From a virus, in the IMG/VR virus record IMGVR_UViG_3300030109_006070, positions 1 through 64,000 of that record: a stretch of 64,000 bases of DNA, one strand, 5' to 3'. The notes beneath the pieces were generated by a model, which worked only from the letters and a program-made list of their open reading frames with translations, was not told the DNA's origin and made no database searches. The position numbers and the translations under genes were made by a program. Every line of letters starts with the position of its first letter. Position 1 is the stretch's first letter. This document shows positions 31,081-39,799 of the stretch, piece after piece.

Positions 31081-31412
31081 TATTTAATATCTATTTTTTT
31101 TGTAGCGGAAACTTCTTTTTTGGGGAGAGTGATATTTAAAAGCCCGTTCTTTAAAGAAGCTGTGATGTGATCTTCAGAAACTAAATCATATAAAAATAAT
31201 TTAAATGACTTATTCCTCTGTTCATTTTCAGCTTGAATTGTTAAAGTATTATCGACAACTTGAATATCCACATCTTTTTTAGTAAATCCAGCTAATTCAA
31301 ATTCAGCTTGATAAACATCTCCAGAATCCTTAACTGGATGCCTGTTAAAAGAGATTGATTTATTTTGTTGGTTAGTAATATCTGTTAGTAGGTTGTTAAT
31401 TAATGAGTTCAT
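31080..31412 (-). CDS. Hsp20 small heat-shock protein
   Basis: Alpha-crystallin-domain chaperone that holds unfolding proteins. Taken from the ATG at 31412 it is 110 aa: a short N-terminal arm (about 1-28), then the core from AEFELAGFTKKDVDIQVVDN through LTIQAE, and the conserved ASLKNGLLNITLPKKE (about 87-102), the A-x-x-x-(N/D)GxL signature. No clear IXI tail follows. An ATG at 31430 would add six residues. Small heat-shock proteins are well known in marine myoviruses, where they may help assemble virions. It lies 37 bp after the glycosyltransferase gene. Confidence 0.9.
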   Translation of the reverse strand: MNSLINNLLTDITNQQNKSISFNRHPVKDSGDVYQAEFELAGFTKKDVDIQVVDNTLTIQAENEQRNKSFKLFLYDLVSEDHITASLKNGLLNITLPKKEVSATKKIDIK

Positions 31413-31449
31413 ACTTATATATATTAACATTAATCATGCCATTTCAATT

Positions 31450-32526
31450 TTACTTAAAAACAAGGGATAAAATAGCTTCGGTAGTTTTCTTGTAAGTCAT
31501 AGTGTCCCCCATTTTGACACCCTCTGTGTTAATCTGTCCCGCTTTAGATTCGGCTTTTTCCATAGCGGCGATCACTTGATCTTCGGTCCATGTGTAAAAA
31601 ACACCATTATTAAAATCATTTTGTTTGGTAAAAAATACACCATCCTCGCAAGGCATCGTCCCAGAAGATTCAATTAAGATGGAATTTTCTTCTGTAGCCC
31701 AGTCTCTATGAGAGGTCTCGTTTAAAACTACGCTCCACTTTCCTAAACAAGTAGAATTGAAAGCTGGCAGATTCCAACCTTCGCCTCCTGAAAGACCTGT
31801 TAAATCAATATCTATAGCATTTAAAAATTCGTTAACTTCTGAATTTTTAGCGAGGCGAGGGATTATGTTTAGATTGCTGTAATTGGCTCCTTGGGTTATT
31901 TCGCTCCACACCGCTTGCATTTGTTGTGGGTTAATGAATGGATTACTTACGCAACAAGAAAGTTGATATTTAGGGTTGTTACCGTATTTCTTTAACCAAG
32001 ATTGAATAATCTTTTTTGTATGCTTTCTATTCTCGTATTTACCCATCAGACCGAAGTGAACAACATCTTTAAGATATTCTTTTTCGGTTCTTTTGAAATC
32101 TTCATCAAACCCGAGAGGAACGAAATGTGTATTGTTCAGGCCCTTGTTTTTAAAATTGTTTTGTGCATATTTGGAAGAAAAAATAACACTGTCTTGTAAA
32201 GAAGCGATTTTTTCCTCTAGCTTGGTAGGTTCGCTGCACTCGTAAAATGTAATTAAGTGCTGATCCTTAGTTTTTTTATTTTCTGCCCCATTCAAATGCC
32301 ACAACTTCAAAGTAGGGGTGCCTTTCGAGATTTTGTCCCACCTTTTATTTACACCATCTTCAATATATTTTTTGATATCGTCAGTTAAATCAAAAGCAGA
32401 AAGATCTGGGTCACCTGTGGGGAAGATGCCCAGATCTACGTTTAGCTTTTGAAGCTCTCTGATAATGTTGAAAGAAACATTACCAAAGCTTAAGCTGTTT
32501 AAGGGAGCTTCTAAGATTAATTTCAT
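31450..32526 (-). CDS. GT-B (GT4-like) glycosyltransferase
   Basis: A 358-aa two-Rossmann protein. The C-terminal half has the GT4 donor-site look: VVHFGLMGKYENRKHTKKII (about 154-173) and GLSGGEGWNLPAFNSTCLGK near 245-264, equivalent to the E-G-x-x-L-P-x-x-E motif. The N-terminal half begins MKLILEAPLNSLSFGNVS with the usual Gly after the first strand. It probably adds a sugar to a glycan acceptor using a nucleotide sugar. It lies among DNA-binding and chaperone genes, apart from the main sugar cassette. Substrate unknown. Confidence 0.7.
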   Translation of the reverse strand: MKLILEAPLNSLSFGNVSFNIIRELQKLNVDLGIFPTGDPDLSAFDLTDDIKKYIEDGVNKRWDKISKGTPTLKLWHLNGAENKKTKDQHLITFYECSEPTKLEEKIASLQDSVIFSSKYAQNNFKNKGLNNTHFVPLGFDEDFKRTEKEYLKDVVHFGLMGKYENRKHTKKIIQSWLKKYGNNPKYQLSCCVSNPFINPQQMQAVWSEITQGANYSNLNIIPRLAKNSEVNEFLNAIDIDLTGLSGGEGWNLPAFNSTCLGKWSVVLNETSHRDWATEENSILIESSGTMPCEDGVFFTKQNDFNNGVFYTWTEDQVIAAMEKAESKAGQINTEGVKMGDTMTYKKTTEAILSLVFK

Positions 32527-32889
32527 CTAAAAGGGAACATCATCACCTTGTACATCACTTGAGCTAGAACCCCCGTCTCCTTCAGCCTTCTTAGAACTCA
32601 AGAATTGAAGATCTTTGCCCCTAATAAAATACTTACTAAACTTTTTGCCTTCTTTTTCCCAAGACGACATACAAAGCTCTCCATTAACAATAAACTCCCT
32701 TCCTTTTGAAAGGTATTTTTCAGCAATTTCTGCTGTCTTGTCCCAATATTCGATGTCAACAAAGCATTTTGTTTTTGCGTTGGATGTCGAAACGCCAGCT
32801 CTTAAACTGACAACTTTTTTACCATTATTGGTAGTTCTTACTTCTGGGTCTTTAACCAGATATGCGGCGGCTGTAATAGAATTATACAT
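32527..32889 (-). CDS. ssb: Single-stranded DNA-binding protein
   Basis: A 120-aa OB-fold SSB that coats single-stranded DNA at the fork. The domain runs from MYNSITAAAYLVKDPEVRTT through VVSLRAGVSTSNAKTKCFVDIEYWDKTAEIAEKYLSKGREFIVNGELCMSSWEKEGKK, closely following the bacterial pattern (W-x-K-xAE, KGxxxxVxGxL). A Ser/Gly linker then ends in DDVPF, the acidic tip by which bacterial SSB recruits partner proteins. The stop is 1 bp from the next gene and the start overlaps the sigma-like gene by 8 bp, so it is expressed early from the promoter at 33618-33645. Confidence 0.93.
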   Translation of the reverse strand: MYNSITAAAYLVKDPEVRTTNNGKKVVSLRAGVSTSNAKTKCFVDIEYWDKTAEIAEKYLSKGREFIVNGELCMSSWEKEGKKFSKYFIRGKDLQFLSSKKAEGDGGSSSSDVQGDDVPF

Positions 32890-33493
32890 AATTTGCTTCT
32901 TTTTTTACTTTGTTGATAAACTTGTTGTGGATGTTTATACATCCTTGGATACTTAAATCAAGATTTTTTGCAATAAACCTCCAAGGAGTAAGCTTATTAT
33001 TATCTGATCCATATCGCATGTCAATTATTTTTTTAACTCTTTCATCTTTTTCTGTTTTTAGGCACTCTTTAAACACAACTAAAGCCTCTTCTTTGTTTAT
33101 GTCTTTAATAAAAGATTCACAACTTGGTTCGATGTAAGTGTTGTCATCGTCTATAAAACACTCTTTATTTTTCTTCTTTTTGTTAAGAGCATTTAAACAT
33201 TTCCATTTTGTCTGATTGGCTAAATGAGTAGAAAATTTTGTGTTTCTAGAGGGGTCGTAGTTTAAAGCTGAATCATAAATGGTCATTTCTTTGTCTTCCA
33301 CAATTTGTGTTTTATCCAAAACGCATTGAGGGCTAGACATAAAATGATTTACCATTGTGTGAAATATCCCAGAGTGCCGATCAACTAAAGCTATTAAACT
33401 TTGCTGGTCAGCATTGTCCTCTTGTATTTTAGAAATGAGTGTCAGATCGCTTTCCACTGAACCCATTCTATTATCTGGTTTTCCTTTTTCCAC
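32882..33493 (-). CDS. Second sigma70-like factor
   Basis: A 203-aa protein that reads like a short sigma factor. Residues about 25-105 follow region 2: LIALVDRHSGIFHTMVNHFM, then YDPSRNTKFSTHLANQTKWKCLNALNKKKK, the equivalent of the F-D-x-x-R-x-x-x-FSTYA-x-x-x-I pattern. Residues about 150-200 (VKKIIDMRYG, then LTPWRFIAKNLDLSIQGCINIHNKFI) look like the region 4 helix-turn-helix. The start may be GTG at 33493 or ATG at 33466. Being first in an operon with a host-type promoter, it is probably made early and could switch polymerase to the phage's own promoters. Confidence 0.65.
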   Translation of the reverse strand: MEKGKPDNRMGSVESDLTLISKIQEDNADQQSLIALVDRHSGIFHTMVNHFMSSPQCVLDKTQIVEDKEMTIYDSALNYDPSRNTKFSTHLANQTKWKCLNALNKKKKNKECFIDDDNTYIEPSCESFIKDINKEEALVVFKECLKTEKDERVKKIIDMRYGSDNNKLTPWRFIAKNLDLSIQGCINIHNKFINKVKKEANYV

Positions 33494-33610
33494 AGAATTT
33501 TAAAAAAACTCCTGATTATATTTATAATATATTTATAAAACGTATACGATTAAGTATTACGTTATACTTTAACTATACCGTAATAGGTATAAATTACGTT
33601 TATCCCGTTT

Positions 33611-33630
33611 CACGGTTATTATACGCCGTG
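33611..33630. promoter_or_regulatory. Palindrome over the leftward promoter
   Basis: CACGG and CCGTG arms flank ten bases that contain most of the -10 box of the promoter at 33618-33645. The layout suggests an operator for a repressor. Several related TTACG/CGTAA segments lie further along, at about 33555-33600. Confidence 0.45.
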
Positions 33631-33645
33631 AGATTAATTTGTCAA
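33618..33645 (-). promoter_or_regulatory. Strong sigma70 promoter, leftward operon
   Basis: On the minus strand: TTGACA (33645-33640), 16-bp spacer, TATAAT (33623-33618), both perfect. It drives the operon 33493 to 30694. The leader is long (about 120 nt), unlike the small early genes. Confidence 0.85.
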
Positions 33646-33697
33646 CAAAAAAAAATTTTCCTAAAAATCTCATTTGACATTGCTTCGTCCTCCTGCT

Positions 33698-33708
33698 AAG
33701 TGTAAAAT
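33698..33708 (+). promoter_or_regulatory. AAGTGTAAAAT promoter candidate
   Basis: AAGTGTAAAAT ends nine bases before the RNR beta ATG at 33718. TTGACA is present at 33674-33679, but the 17-bp position gives no good -10 box, so the recurrent motif may act alone or with this -35. Confidence 0.45.
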
Positions 33709-33717
33709 CCTTTAACC

Positions 33718-34689
33718 ATGATTTTTGAAGAGCAAGTATCGAGAAAGCCCGACCATTACCCTTGGGCGCAAGAGTTTATTGAGGCAATGCATAACGGTTT
33801 TTGGACCGATAAAGAATTTAGCTTCAGTAGTGACATTCAGGATTTTAACGTCAATTTGACAGGCAAAGAGAAGGAGATCATAGTGAGAACTCTCTCTGCT
33901 ATTGGACAAATAGAAGTGGCTGTTAAAAAGTTTTGGAGTAAACTCGGAGATAATCTTCCCCACCCTAGCCTTACTGACTTGGGATATGTCATGGCTAACG
34001 TAGAAGTTATTCATAACAACGCTTACGAAAGACTTTTAAAGGTGTTGGGGTTGGAAGATGTTTTTGAGGAGAATCTTAAATTAGATTTCATAGAGGGTAG
34101 AGTGAATTATCTTCGCAAATATAATCATAAATTTTACAAAGACTCAAAGAAACAATATGTTTATTCCATCATTCTTTTCACGCTTTTCGTGGAGAATGTT
34201 TCTCTCTTTTCGCAGTTTTATATTGTTAACTGGTTTAATCGTTATAGGAACGTGCTTAAAGATACAGGCCAGCAAGTCAAATATACTCGCAATGAAGAAA
34301 ACATTCATGCGTTGGCTGGCATCAAGATTATAAACACAATCAGAAGCGAGCACCCCGAGCTTTTTGATGAAGAGCTGGAAGAGAGAATAGCAAGCGAAGC
34401 TAAAGCGGCTTTTGTAGCAGAGAGTCAAATTGTTGATTGGATGGTAAATGGTTTTAATGAAAAAGGATTGAATGCTGACATTCTAAAAGAGTTCATAAAA
34501 AATAGAATTAATGACTCTTTAGAAAAAATTGGCTTTCATTCAGCGTTTGATGTTGACACATCTTTGTTGGAAGATACAATGTGGTTCGAAGAAGAATTAA
34601 TGGGCAATAATGCCACTGATTTCTTTCACTCGCGACCAGTTGAGTATTCTAAAAACTCTCAAACATTTGACGCTGACGATCTTTTTTAA
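33718..34689 (+). CDS. nrdB: Ribonucleotide reductase beta subunit, class I
   Basis: The beta subunit holds the di-iron/tyrosyl radical used to make deoxyribonucleotides. Metal ligands and radical are recognisable: VEVIHNNAY (about 97-105) gives E, H three residues on and Tyr four further; LFVENVSLFSQF near 156-167 supplies a Glu; and NEENIHALAGIK near 197-208 supplies Glu and His. The first acidic ligand is not obvious in its usual context (QIEVAVKKF). At 323 aa it is a short beta. The stop overlaps the alpha start (TAATG-type), so the two are coupled. Supplies dNTPs for phage DNA. Confidence 0.92.
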   Translation: MIFEEQVSRKPDHYPWAQEFIEAMHNGFWTDKEFSFSSDIQDFNVNLTGKEKEIIVRTLSAIGQIEVAVKKFWSKLGDNLPHPSLTDLGYVMANVEVIHNNAYERLLKVLGLEDVFEENLKLDFIEGRVNYLRKYNHKFYKDSKKQYVYSIILFTLFVENVSLFSQFYIVNWFNRYRNVLKDTGQQVKYTRNEENIHALAGIKIINTIRSEHPELFDEELEERIASEAKAAFVAESQIVDWMVNGFNEKGLNADILKEFIKNRINDSLEKIGFHSAFDVDTSLLEDTMWFEEELMGNNATDFFHSRPVEYSKNSQTFDADDLF

Positions 34690-36335
34690 TGAAAAAATAT
34701 AAATGGCTAAACAAGGACGCTCGCGATTTCTTAAAGAGGGGTTATTTGCAAACGGGCGAAACCGCTGAAAAAAGAGGTCATGATATTGCGGTCGCTGCCG
34801 AAAAATCTCTCACCATAAAAGGTTTTGCAGAGAAATTTGAGGATTATTTAGCTCAAGGTTTTTATTCTTTATCTAGTCCTATTTGGGCTAATTTTGGTAG
34901 AGAAAGAGGTTTACCTATCTCATGTAATGGAGTCTTCATTGAAGACCGCATGGACTCTATTTTAGACAAGCAAGCTGAAGTAGGAATGCAAACCAAGCAT
35001 GGTGCAGGAACTTCAGGTTATTTCGGAGAACTTAGATCAAGGGGAGCAGAAATTTCTGCTGGAGGAACCTCTAGTGGTCCAGCTCATTTTATGGAGCTTT
35101 TCGATAAAGTCTCATCTGTTGTTTCTCAAAGCAATGTAAGACGAGGATCTTTCGCAGCTTACCTTCCTATAGATCATCCTGATATTTCTGAATTTCTTAG
35201 AATTAGATCTGAAGGAAATCCTATACAAGAAATGTCATTCGGCGTTTGTATCACTGACGAATGGATGAGGTCAATGATCGAAGGGGATAGAAAAAAACGA
35301 TCTGTTTGGGCATCAGTAATTAAGAAAAGGTTTGAAACAGGATACCCATATATCTTTTTCACAGACACAGCCAACGCCAACGCCCCGAAGCCTTATAAAG
35401 ATAAACGCATGAAAATAACTGCGTCAAATCTTTGTAGCGAAATATTTCTTCATGCTAACGAAGAGGAATCATTTGTTTGTTGTTTGTCTTCTCTTAATTT
35501 GTTGAAATGGGAAGAAATTAAAAAAACAGACGCTATCGAAACTCTGGTTTATTTTCTTGATGCGGTAATGGAAGAATACATCGAGAAGACGGAAGACATT
35601 CCTTTTATGAAGGCTTCTCATAATTTTGCCAAAAAGCAAAGAGCAATTGGAGTGGGTGTGTTGGGTTGGCATTCTTTTTTACAAGAGCAAATGATTTCTT
35701 TCGAGAGTATGGACGCTAAATTTCTGAATACAGAAATCCATAAAACAATTAGAAAAAAATGTGATCAAGCCACCGAATCTCTTGCTGTTTTATTTGGTTC
35801 TCCAGAACATTTAGATGGTTATGACAGGAGGAATATGACTACAATGGCCATAGCTCCTACCACTTCTAGCTCTTTCATTCTCGGACAAGTATCTCCCTCT
35901 ATAGAGCCATTGAATAGTAATTATTTTACTAAAGATCTAGCCAAGGGTAAGTTTACTTACAAAAACCCCTATTTAGAAAAGCTTTTAGAAGAGAAAAAAA
36001 AGAATACTCAAACTACTTGGAAGTCTATTTTGCTTAAAGGAGGTTCTGTCCAGCATTTAGACTTTTTATCTCAAGAAGAAAAAGATGTCTTTAAAACATT
36101 TGGAGAGATACCGCAAAAAGAAATAGTTATTCAAGCGGCTCAACGTCAGAAGTTTATTGATCAAGGGCAAAGTTTAAATGTCATGATTTCTCCGAAATGC
36201 CCTCCAAAGCAAGTTAGTGAGCTTCTTATATTTGGGTGGGAGCAGGGGGTAAAAAGTTTTTATTACCAAAGAAGTGCCAATCCTAGTCAAGAGTTAGCTA
36301 GATCTATACTAAATTGCTCTTCTTGCGAGGGTTAA
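34689..36335 (+). CDS. nrdA: Ribonucleotide reductase alpha subunit, class I, no ATP cone
   Basis: The catalytic subunit. The active-site Cys pair lies at PISCN (Cys79) and CCLSSLN (Cys264/265). The NLCSE motif (247-251) gives the radical Cys249, and the PTTSSS loop near 397-402 binds substrate phosphate. The C-terminus CSSCEG supplies the Cys pair that re-reduces the site. It has 548 aa and begins directly in the catalytic barrel without the N-terminal ATP cone, so it should lack the overall activity switch, as in other phage enzymes. It follows nrdB by a one-base overlap. Confidence 0.93.
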   Translation: MKKYKWLNKDARDFLKRGYLQTGETAEKRGHDIAVAAEKSLTIKGFAEKFEDYLAQGFYSLSSPIWANFGRERGLPISCNGVFIEDRMDSILDKQAEVGMQTKHGAGTSGYFGELRSRGAEISAGGTSSGPAHFMELFDKVSSVVSQSNVRRGSFAAYLPIDHPDISEFLRIRSEGNPIQEMSFGVCITDEWMRSMIEGDRKKRSVWASVIKKRFETGYPYIFFTDTANANAPKPYKDKRMKITASNLCSEIFLHANEEESFVCCLSSLNLLKWEEIKKTDAIETLVYFLDAVMEEYIEKTEDIPFMKASHNFAKKQRAIGVGVLGWHSFLQEQMISFESMDAKFLNTEIHKTIRKKCDQATESLAVLFGSPEHLDGYDRRNMTTMAIAPTTSSSFILGQVSPSIEPLNSNYFTKDLAKGKFTYKNPYLEKLLEEKKKNTQTTWKSILLKGGSVQHLDFLSQEEKDVFKTFGEIPQKEIVIQAAQRQKFIDQGQSLNVMISPKCPPKQVSELLIFGWEQGVKSFYYQRSANPSQELARSILNCSSCEG

Positions 36336-36356
36336 ATATTCATTTTTAATAATTAA

Positions 36357-36368
36357 AAGTGTAATAAT
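36357..36368 (+). promoter_or_regulatory. AAGTGTAATAAT promoter candidate
   Basis: The longest copy of the recurrent motif, ending six bases before the ATG at 36375. Confidence 0.5.
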
Positions 36369-36374
36369 TTCTTG

Positions 36375-37355
36375 ATGGAATACGACTTTTCAGACCAAGC
36401 CAAAGAGTTTTTAGAGAGCCAAAGCGCTAAACGCAAGGGTCCGAAAAGCTCTGCTCAAACTCCAGCTAAACCCTCGGAGCGCAAAAAAGGATCGAAAAAA
36501 AACCCAAAAGGCTCGGCTGGAGGGGATAAAAAATCCCCTTCTATAACTTTTTCTGAAAAAATTGTTACTTCTCTTAAAAATAAAGTTAAAGAGCATAACG
36601 CTAAATACTCTAAAAAAGTCACCCTCGGTCAGCTTAAAAAGGTATATAGGAGGGGTGCAGGAGCATTTTCAAGTAGTCATAGACCTGGTAAAAGCAGAGG
36701 CCAGTGGGCAATGGCTCGCGTAAATACGTTTTTAAAAATGGTTCGGGGCGGGAAAGTAAAGGAATCGTATAGAGCTGCTGACGGAGATATCGCTAGAGGC
36801 AGTGAAGATTATTATAATGAAAAAATTGGAGAGGCTTATGTTGATTATAATGAGGTGGAGTTTGGTCTTGCTAAAATAGATCTTTTAAAAGCTAACATTT
36901 CAGAAGATGAAATGGATCAAGACATTGAAGACATCAGTTACTCCGAAGAAGAAAAAAAGACTCTCAATAAACCCTTTAGATTACCTTCTGGTTCAAAAAA
37001 GAAATTTGGCGTTTATGTTAAAAGCCCCAAGGGTAACACAGTGATGGTCAAGTTCGGAGACCCTAACATGGAAATTAAAAGAGATGATCCAGCTAGGCGT
37101 AGAAATTTTCGAGCTAGACATAAGTGTGATACAAACCCAGGCCCAAAGCACAAAGCCAGATATTGGTCTTGTAGATTTTGGAGCAAAAAGCCTGTTAATA
37201 AAATGACTTCTAGCGAGGCTATAGCTTGGGATGATGAGGAAGTTTTAACAGAATGGGGTTGGGATGATGCTAATTTTGCAGATCATCACGATTTGTTAAA
37301 TTCTTTTCCATTTTTGTCTGAAATTACAGAAGTTGTTGAAGAAGAAGGATTATAA
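36375..37355 (+). CDS. DUF5824-like, KARYWSC-motif phage protein
   Basis: A 326-aa protein of two conserved pieces joined by charged linkers. Residues about 60-125 (HNAKYSKKVTLGQLKKVYRRG, then SRGQWAMARVNTFLKMVRGGK) match the DUF5824-type module of phage head-related proteins. Residues about 210-270 (VKSPKGNTVMVKFGDPNMEI, then RHKCDTNPGPKHKARYWSCR) match a short Cys/basic domain common in large phages, possibly metal-binding. The N-terminus is Lys/Ser-rich. A maturation or virion role is suggested by family context, but this copy sits after RNR. The ATG is preferred to a TTG one codon earlier. Confidence 0.65.
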   Translation: MEYDFSDQAKEFLESQSAKRKGPKSSAQTPAKPSERKKGSKKNPKGSAGGDKKSPSITFSEKIVTSLKNKVKEHNAKYSKKVTLGQLKKVYRRGAGAFSSSHRPGKSRGQWAMARVNTFLKMVRGGKVKESYRAADGDIARGSEDYYNEKIGEAYVDYNEVEFGLAKIDLLKANISEDEMDQDIEDISYSEEEKKTLNKPFRLPSGSKKKFGVYVKSPKGNTVMVKFGDPNMEIKRDDPARRRNFRARHKCDTNPGPKHKARYWSCRFWSKKPVNKMTSSEAIAWDDEEVLTEWGWDDANFADHHDLLNSFPFLSEITEVVEEEGL

Positions 37356-37363
37356 GGTATAAT
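37336..37363 (+). promoter_or_regulatory. Promoter candidate for the sugar cassette
   Basis: TTGAAG (37336-37341), 16-bp spacer, TATAAT (37358-37363), then 11 bases to the ATG at 37375. It would give a leader of about 5 nt and start the 14-kb cassette. Confidence 0.5.
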
Positions 37364-37374
37364 CATGCATTTGC

Positions 37375-38223
37375 ATGAAAGTATTGTTTATATCTGACTT
37401 CACATTAGAACAGAGACAAGGGGGCGCTCAAGTCAGCAACAAAATTCTTATCGACAAAGGTAAAGAATTAGGTCTCGATATAAAAGAACACGATCATAAT
37501 TCTTCGATTACTGATTTTTTTTCACACTATGATCTAGTAATCAACTCTAATCTGGAAGCTATTAGTAAAATATCTCCAGAGAAAATGCCTTTAATATTAA
37601 AACTGCCTAACTCGTTTAGATTAGAGCATGATTCTTGCAGTTATTTACAAGATGACGTAAGGTTAGAATTATTTTCCGCAGCAAATAGAACTTTCTTTTT
37701 AAGCGATTACCATTATAGTTTTTTTAAAGATTTATACGGAGATTATTTTCATAATGTAGAAATAGTTTACGATGCAGTAGACACTTCAAAGTTCAAAAAA
37801 TCTTCTGAAGAAAAAAAACATGATGTTGTTTACTGTGGTTATTTACACCCCTTAAAAGGCTTAAATAATTTACTTAGGTTTGCTAGCCAAAACCCTGACA
37901 GGAATATAGACATATTTGGATGGGGAGAGATTTCTCCTGATAGGGTATTTAAAGATTATCCAAATATAAAATTTAATGGACCAAGGGATTATGCTGATAT
38001 TCCAGCTATTTTACAATCAGCTAAAGCTATTTTCCACCACCCAATCGTTAGGGAACCATTTTGTAGGATGGTAGGGGAAGCTATTTTATGTGGAGTGGAA
38101 GATATTATAGGTGACAAATCAAAAATAGGAGCTTATCTTGAGTTTGAGAAAGTGGGATATGATGCTTTTAAAAATAGCTGTGAAAACGCTCCGTCTTTAT
38201 TTTGGGAAAAGATATTAAAATGA
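37375..38223 (+). CDS. GT4-family glycosyltransferase
   Basis: A 282-aa GT-B enzyme. It opens MKVLFISDFTLEQRQGGAQV with the acceptor-domain Gly-rich turn. The donor domain begins HDVVYCGYLHPLKGLNNLLR (about 148-167), the typical G-x-L-x-x-x-KG segment. HHPIVREPFCRMVGEAILCG (about 220-239) is the E-P-F-x-R-x-x-x-EA site that holds the nucleotide sugar. It is the first gene of the sugar cassette, behind a TATAAT box. Donor and acceptor are unknown. The stop overlaps the next start as ATGA. Confidence 0.8.
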   Translation: MKVLFISDFTLEQRQGGAQVSNKILIDKGKELGLDIKEHDHNSSITDFFSHYDLVINSNLEAISKISPEKMPLILKLPNSFRLEHDSCSYLQDDVRLELFSAANRTFFLSDYHYSFFKDLYGDYFHNVEIVYDAVDTSKFKKSSEEKKHDVVYCGYLHPLKGLNNLLRFASQNPDRNIDIFGWGEISPDRVFKDYPNIKFNGPRDYADIPAILQSAKAIFHHPIVREPFCRMVGEAILCGVEDIIGDKSKIGAYLEFEKVGYDAFKNSCENAPSLFWEKILK

Positions 38224-39065
38224 ACTTTATTTGTGGTACTTATTTTAAACACCAATGTCGTCTACAGTTAAGTAGTTACAACGACCCCAGAACTTCTGAA
38301 TTCTTTCCTAAAGAAGATCAAGATTTAGATAATAATTTTGTTTTTTGCAAACCAGAACATCTTTCTTTGTTAGACACATATGTTAAAATAGGCTCTATTA
38401 AATTAGCTGAAAAATTTAATTTAGTTACGCATAACTCTGACACCAATTTCGGACAACAAGAAATTGATTATGTTTTAAATTTATTTCCCAATATAGATAC
38501 TTGGTATACTCAAAATCTTGTAGCTGCACACCCAAAGGTTAAACCAATACCTATTGGGATAGCCAATCCTAAATGGTCGCACGGGAACCAAGATAGGTTT
38601 GCTAAAATACAATTAAAAAAAGTAAGTAAATTCCAAGAGGTATATGTAAACTTTAACATCTCTACAAATCCAAGAGCTAGACAAGAGTGCTTGGCGAAGA
38701 TTGGGTTTCCTTACAATTTACAATTAGAAAAAAACTACCCAGACGCTTCTTCTATAAAAGCTCACGATAATTTTGTTGAATCAACCCAAGATAGGTATTT
38801 AAGCGACATGGCAGCTTCTTATTTTACCATGTCTCCAGTAGGTAACGGTGTAGATTGTCATAAAACATGGGAGGCCCTCTACATGAAAAGCATACCTATT
38901 GTCACCCGCTGGCACGGTGCAGAAGAATTTAAAAAATTGGGAATTCCCATTGTTATTATTGATGACTGGTCTGAATTTAAAGATGTAGACCTTTCAGCAG
39001 ATAACTATAAAAAAATATGGGGAGATTTCGACCCTAAGTGTCTTAATTTTAATTTATTTAAATAA
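38220..39065 (+). CDS. Exostosin-like glycosyltransferase
   Basis: Start at ATG 38220, overlapping the previous stop; an upstream TTG adds six residues. The 281-aa product has the C-terminal GT-B segment YLSDMAASYFTMSPVGNGVD (about 190-210) then HKTWEALYMKSIPIV, which is the hallmark of exostosin/GT47-like enzymes: a stretch FxxSPxGxGxDxxxxWEAL followed by a strand. The N-terminal half (THNSDTNFGQQEIDYVLNLF) holds a Rossmann-like fold. Likely adds a sugar to the cassette's glycan; specificity unknown. Confidence 0.65.
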   Translation: MNFICGTYFKHQCRLQLSSYNDPRTSEFFPKEDQDLDNNFVFCKPEHLSLLDTYVKIGSIKLAEKFNLVTHNSDTNFGQQEIDYVLNLFPNIDTWYTQNLVAAHPKVKPIPIGIANPKWSHGNQDRFAKIQLKKVSKFQEVYVNFNISTNPRARQECLAKIGFPYNLQLEKNYPDASSIKAHDNFVESTQDRYLSDMAASYFTMSPVGNGVDCHKTWEALYMKSIPIVTRWHGAEEFKKLGIPIVIIDDWSEFKDVDLSADNYKKIWGDFDPKCLNFNLFK

Positions 39066-39799
39066 TGAAAAAAGTAACTTATATTTTAAACACTTGGCAA
39101 CGCCCCCATACTTTGAACGACCAAGTAAAAGCCATATCCAAACAAACAGTAAAATGTAATGAACTTATGATTTGGCAAAATATGCCAGAAAAAAAAGAAA
39201 ACTCTTTTATAATTCAAGGCGAAGAAAATAACTTAAAAGTTTCTCATAACAATTATAATTATGGAGTTTGGGCTAGATTTGCCTTCGCTCTTAATGCTAA
39301 ATCAGACTACATCTGCTTGTTAGATGATGACACAATCCCAGGACACAAATGGTCAGAGAATTGTATTGAGTCTATAGAAAAAGAAGACGGTTTATATGGA
39401 ACAGTAGGAGTAATTTTTAATGATAAAAAATATAAAGATTTTGAAAGGCATGGCTGGCCAAATCCAAACGAAGAAAAAAAACAAGTCGACATTGTGGGAC
39501 ACGCTTGGTTCTTCCACAGAGACTTATTAAGCGCTTTTTGGAGAGAAGTCAGCCCCCCCGTTAACAATATTTGCGGAGAAGATGTTCATTTTTCTTATTC
39601 AATCCAAAAATACTTAGGTCTTAATACATATGTACCACCTCACCCAAAAGACCGTTTATCTCTATGGGGTAGCCAACCTAAATCTGCTATGCAATATGGC
39701 GTGGATAATAACGCTATTTCCGTAAACTCTGACGGGATTGAATTTGGAGAATCTTTGACCCATTATTGCGACAAAGGATTTAAATTACTAAACGTATAA
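39065..39799 (+). CDS. GT-A glycosyltransferase (DDD motif)
   Basis: A 244-aa GT-A enzyme of the GT2/GT64 kind. VTYILNTWQRPHTLNDQVKA (about 4-23) is the nucleotide-binding start. SDYICLLDDDTIPGHKW (about 80-96) is the DxD metal site. GHAWFFHRDLL and NNICGEDVHFSYSIQKYLGL (about 140-185) are the acceptor-side ED/H residues. It has no membrane segment, so it acts in the cytoplasm on a soluble or membrane-surface acceptor. The ATG overlaps the previous stop by one base. Confidence 0.75.
   Translation: MKKVTYILNTWQRPHTLNDQVKAISKQTVKCNELMIWQNMPEKKENSFIIQGEENNLKVSHNNYNYGVWARFAFALNAKSDYICLLDDDTIPGHKWSENCIESIEKEDGLYGTVGVIFNDKKYKDFERHGWPNPNEEKKQVDIVGHAWFFHRDLLSAFWREVSPPVNNICGEDVHFSYSIQKYLGLNTYVPPHPKDRLSLWGSQPKSAMQYGVDNNAISVNSDGIEFGESLTHYCDKGFKLLNV

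Noticed and set aside
33439-33699. Rightward 86-aa open frame
   Set aside because: It covers the regulatory region and the strong leftward promoter and translates to an unconvincing sequence.
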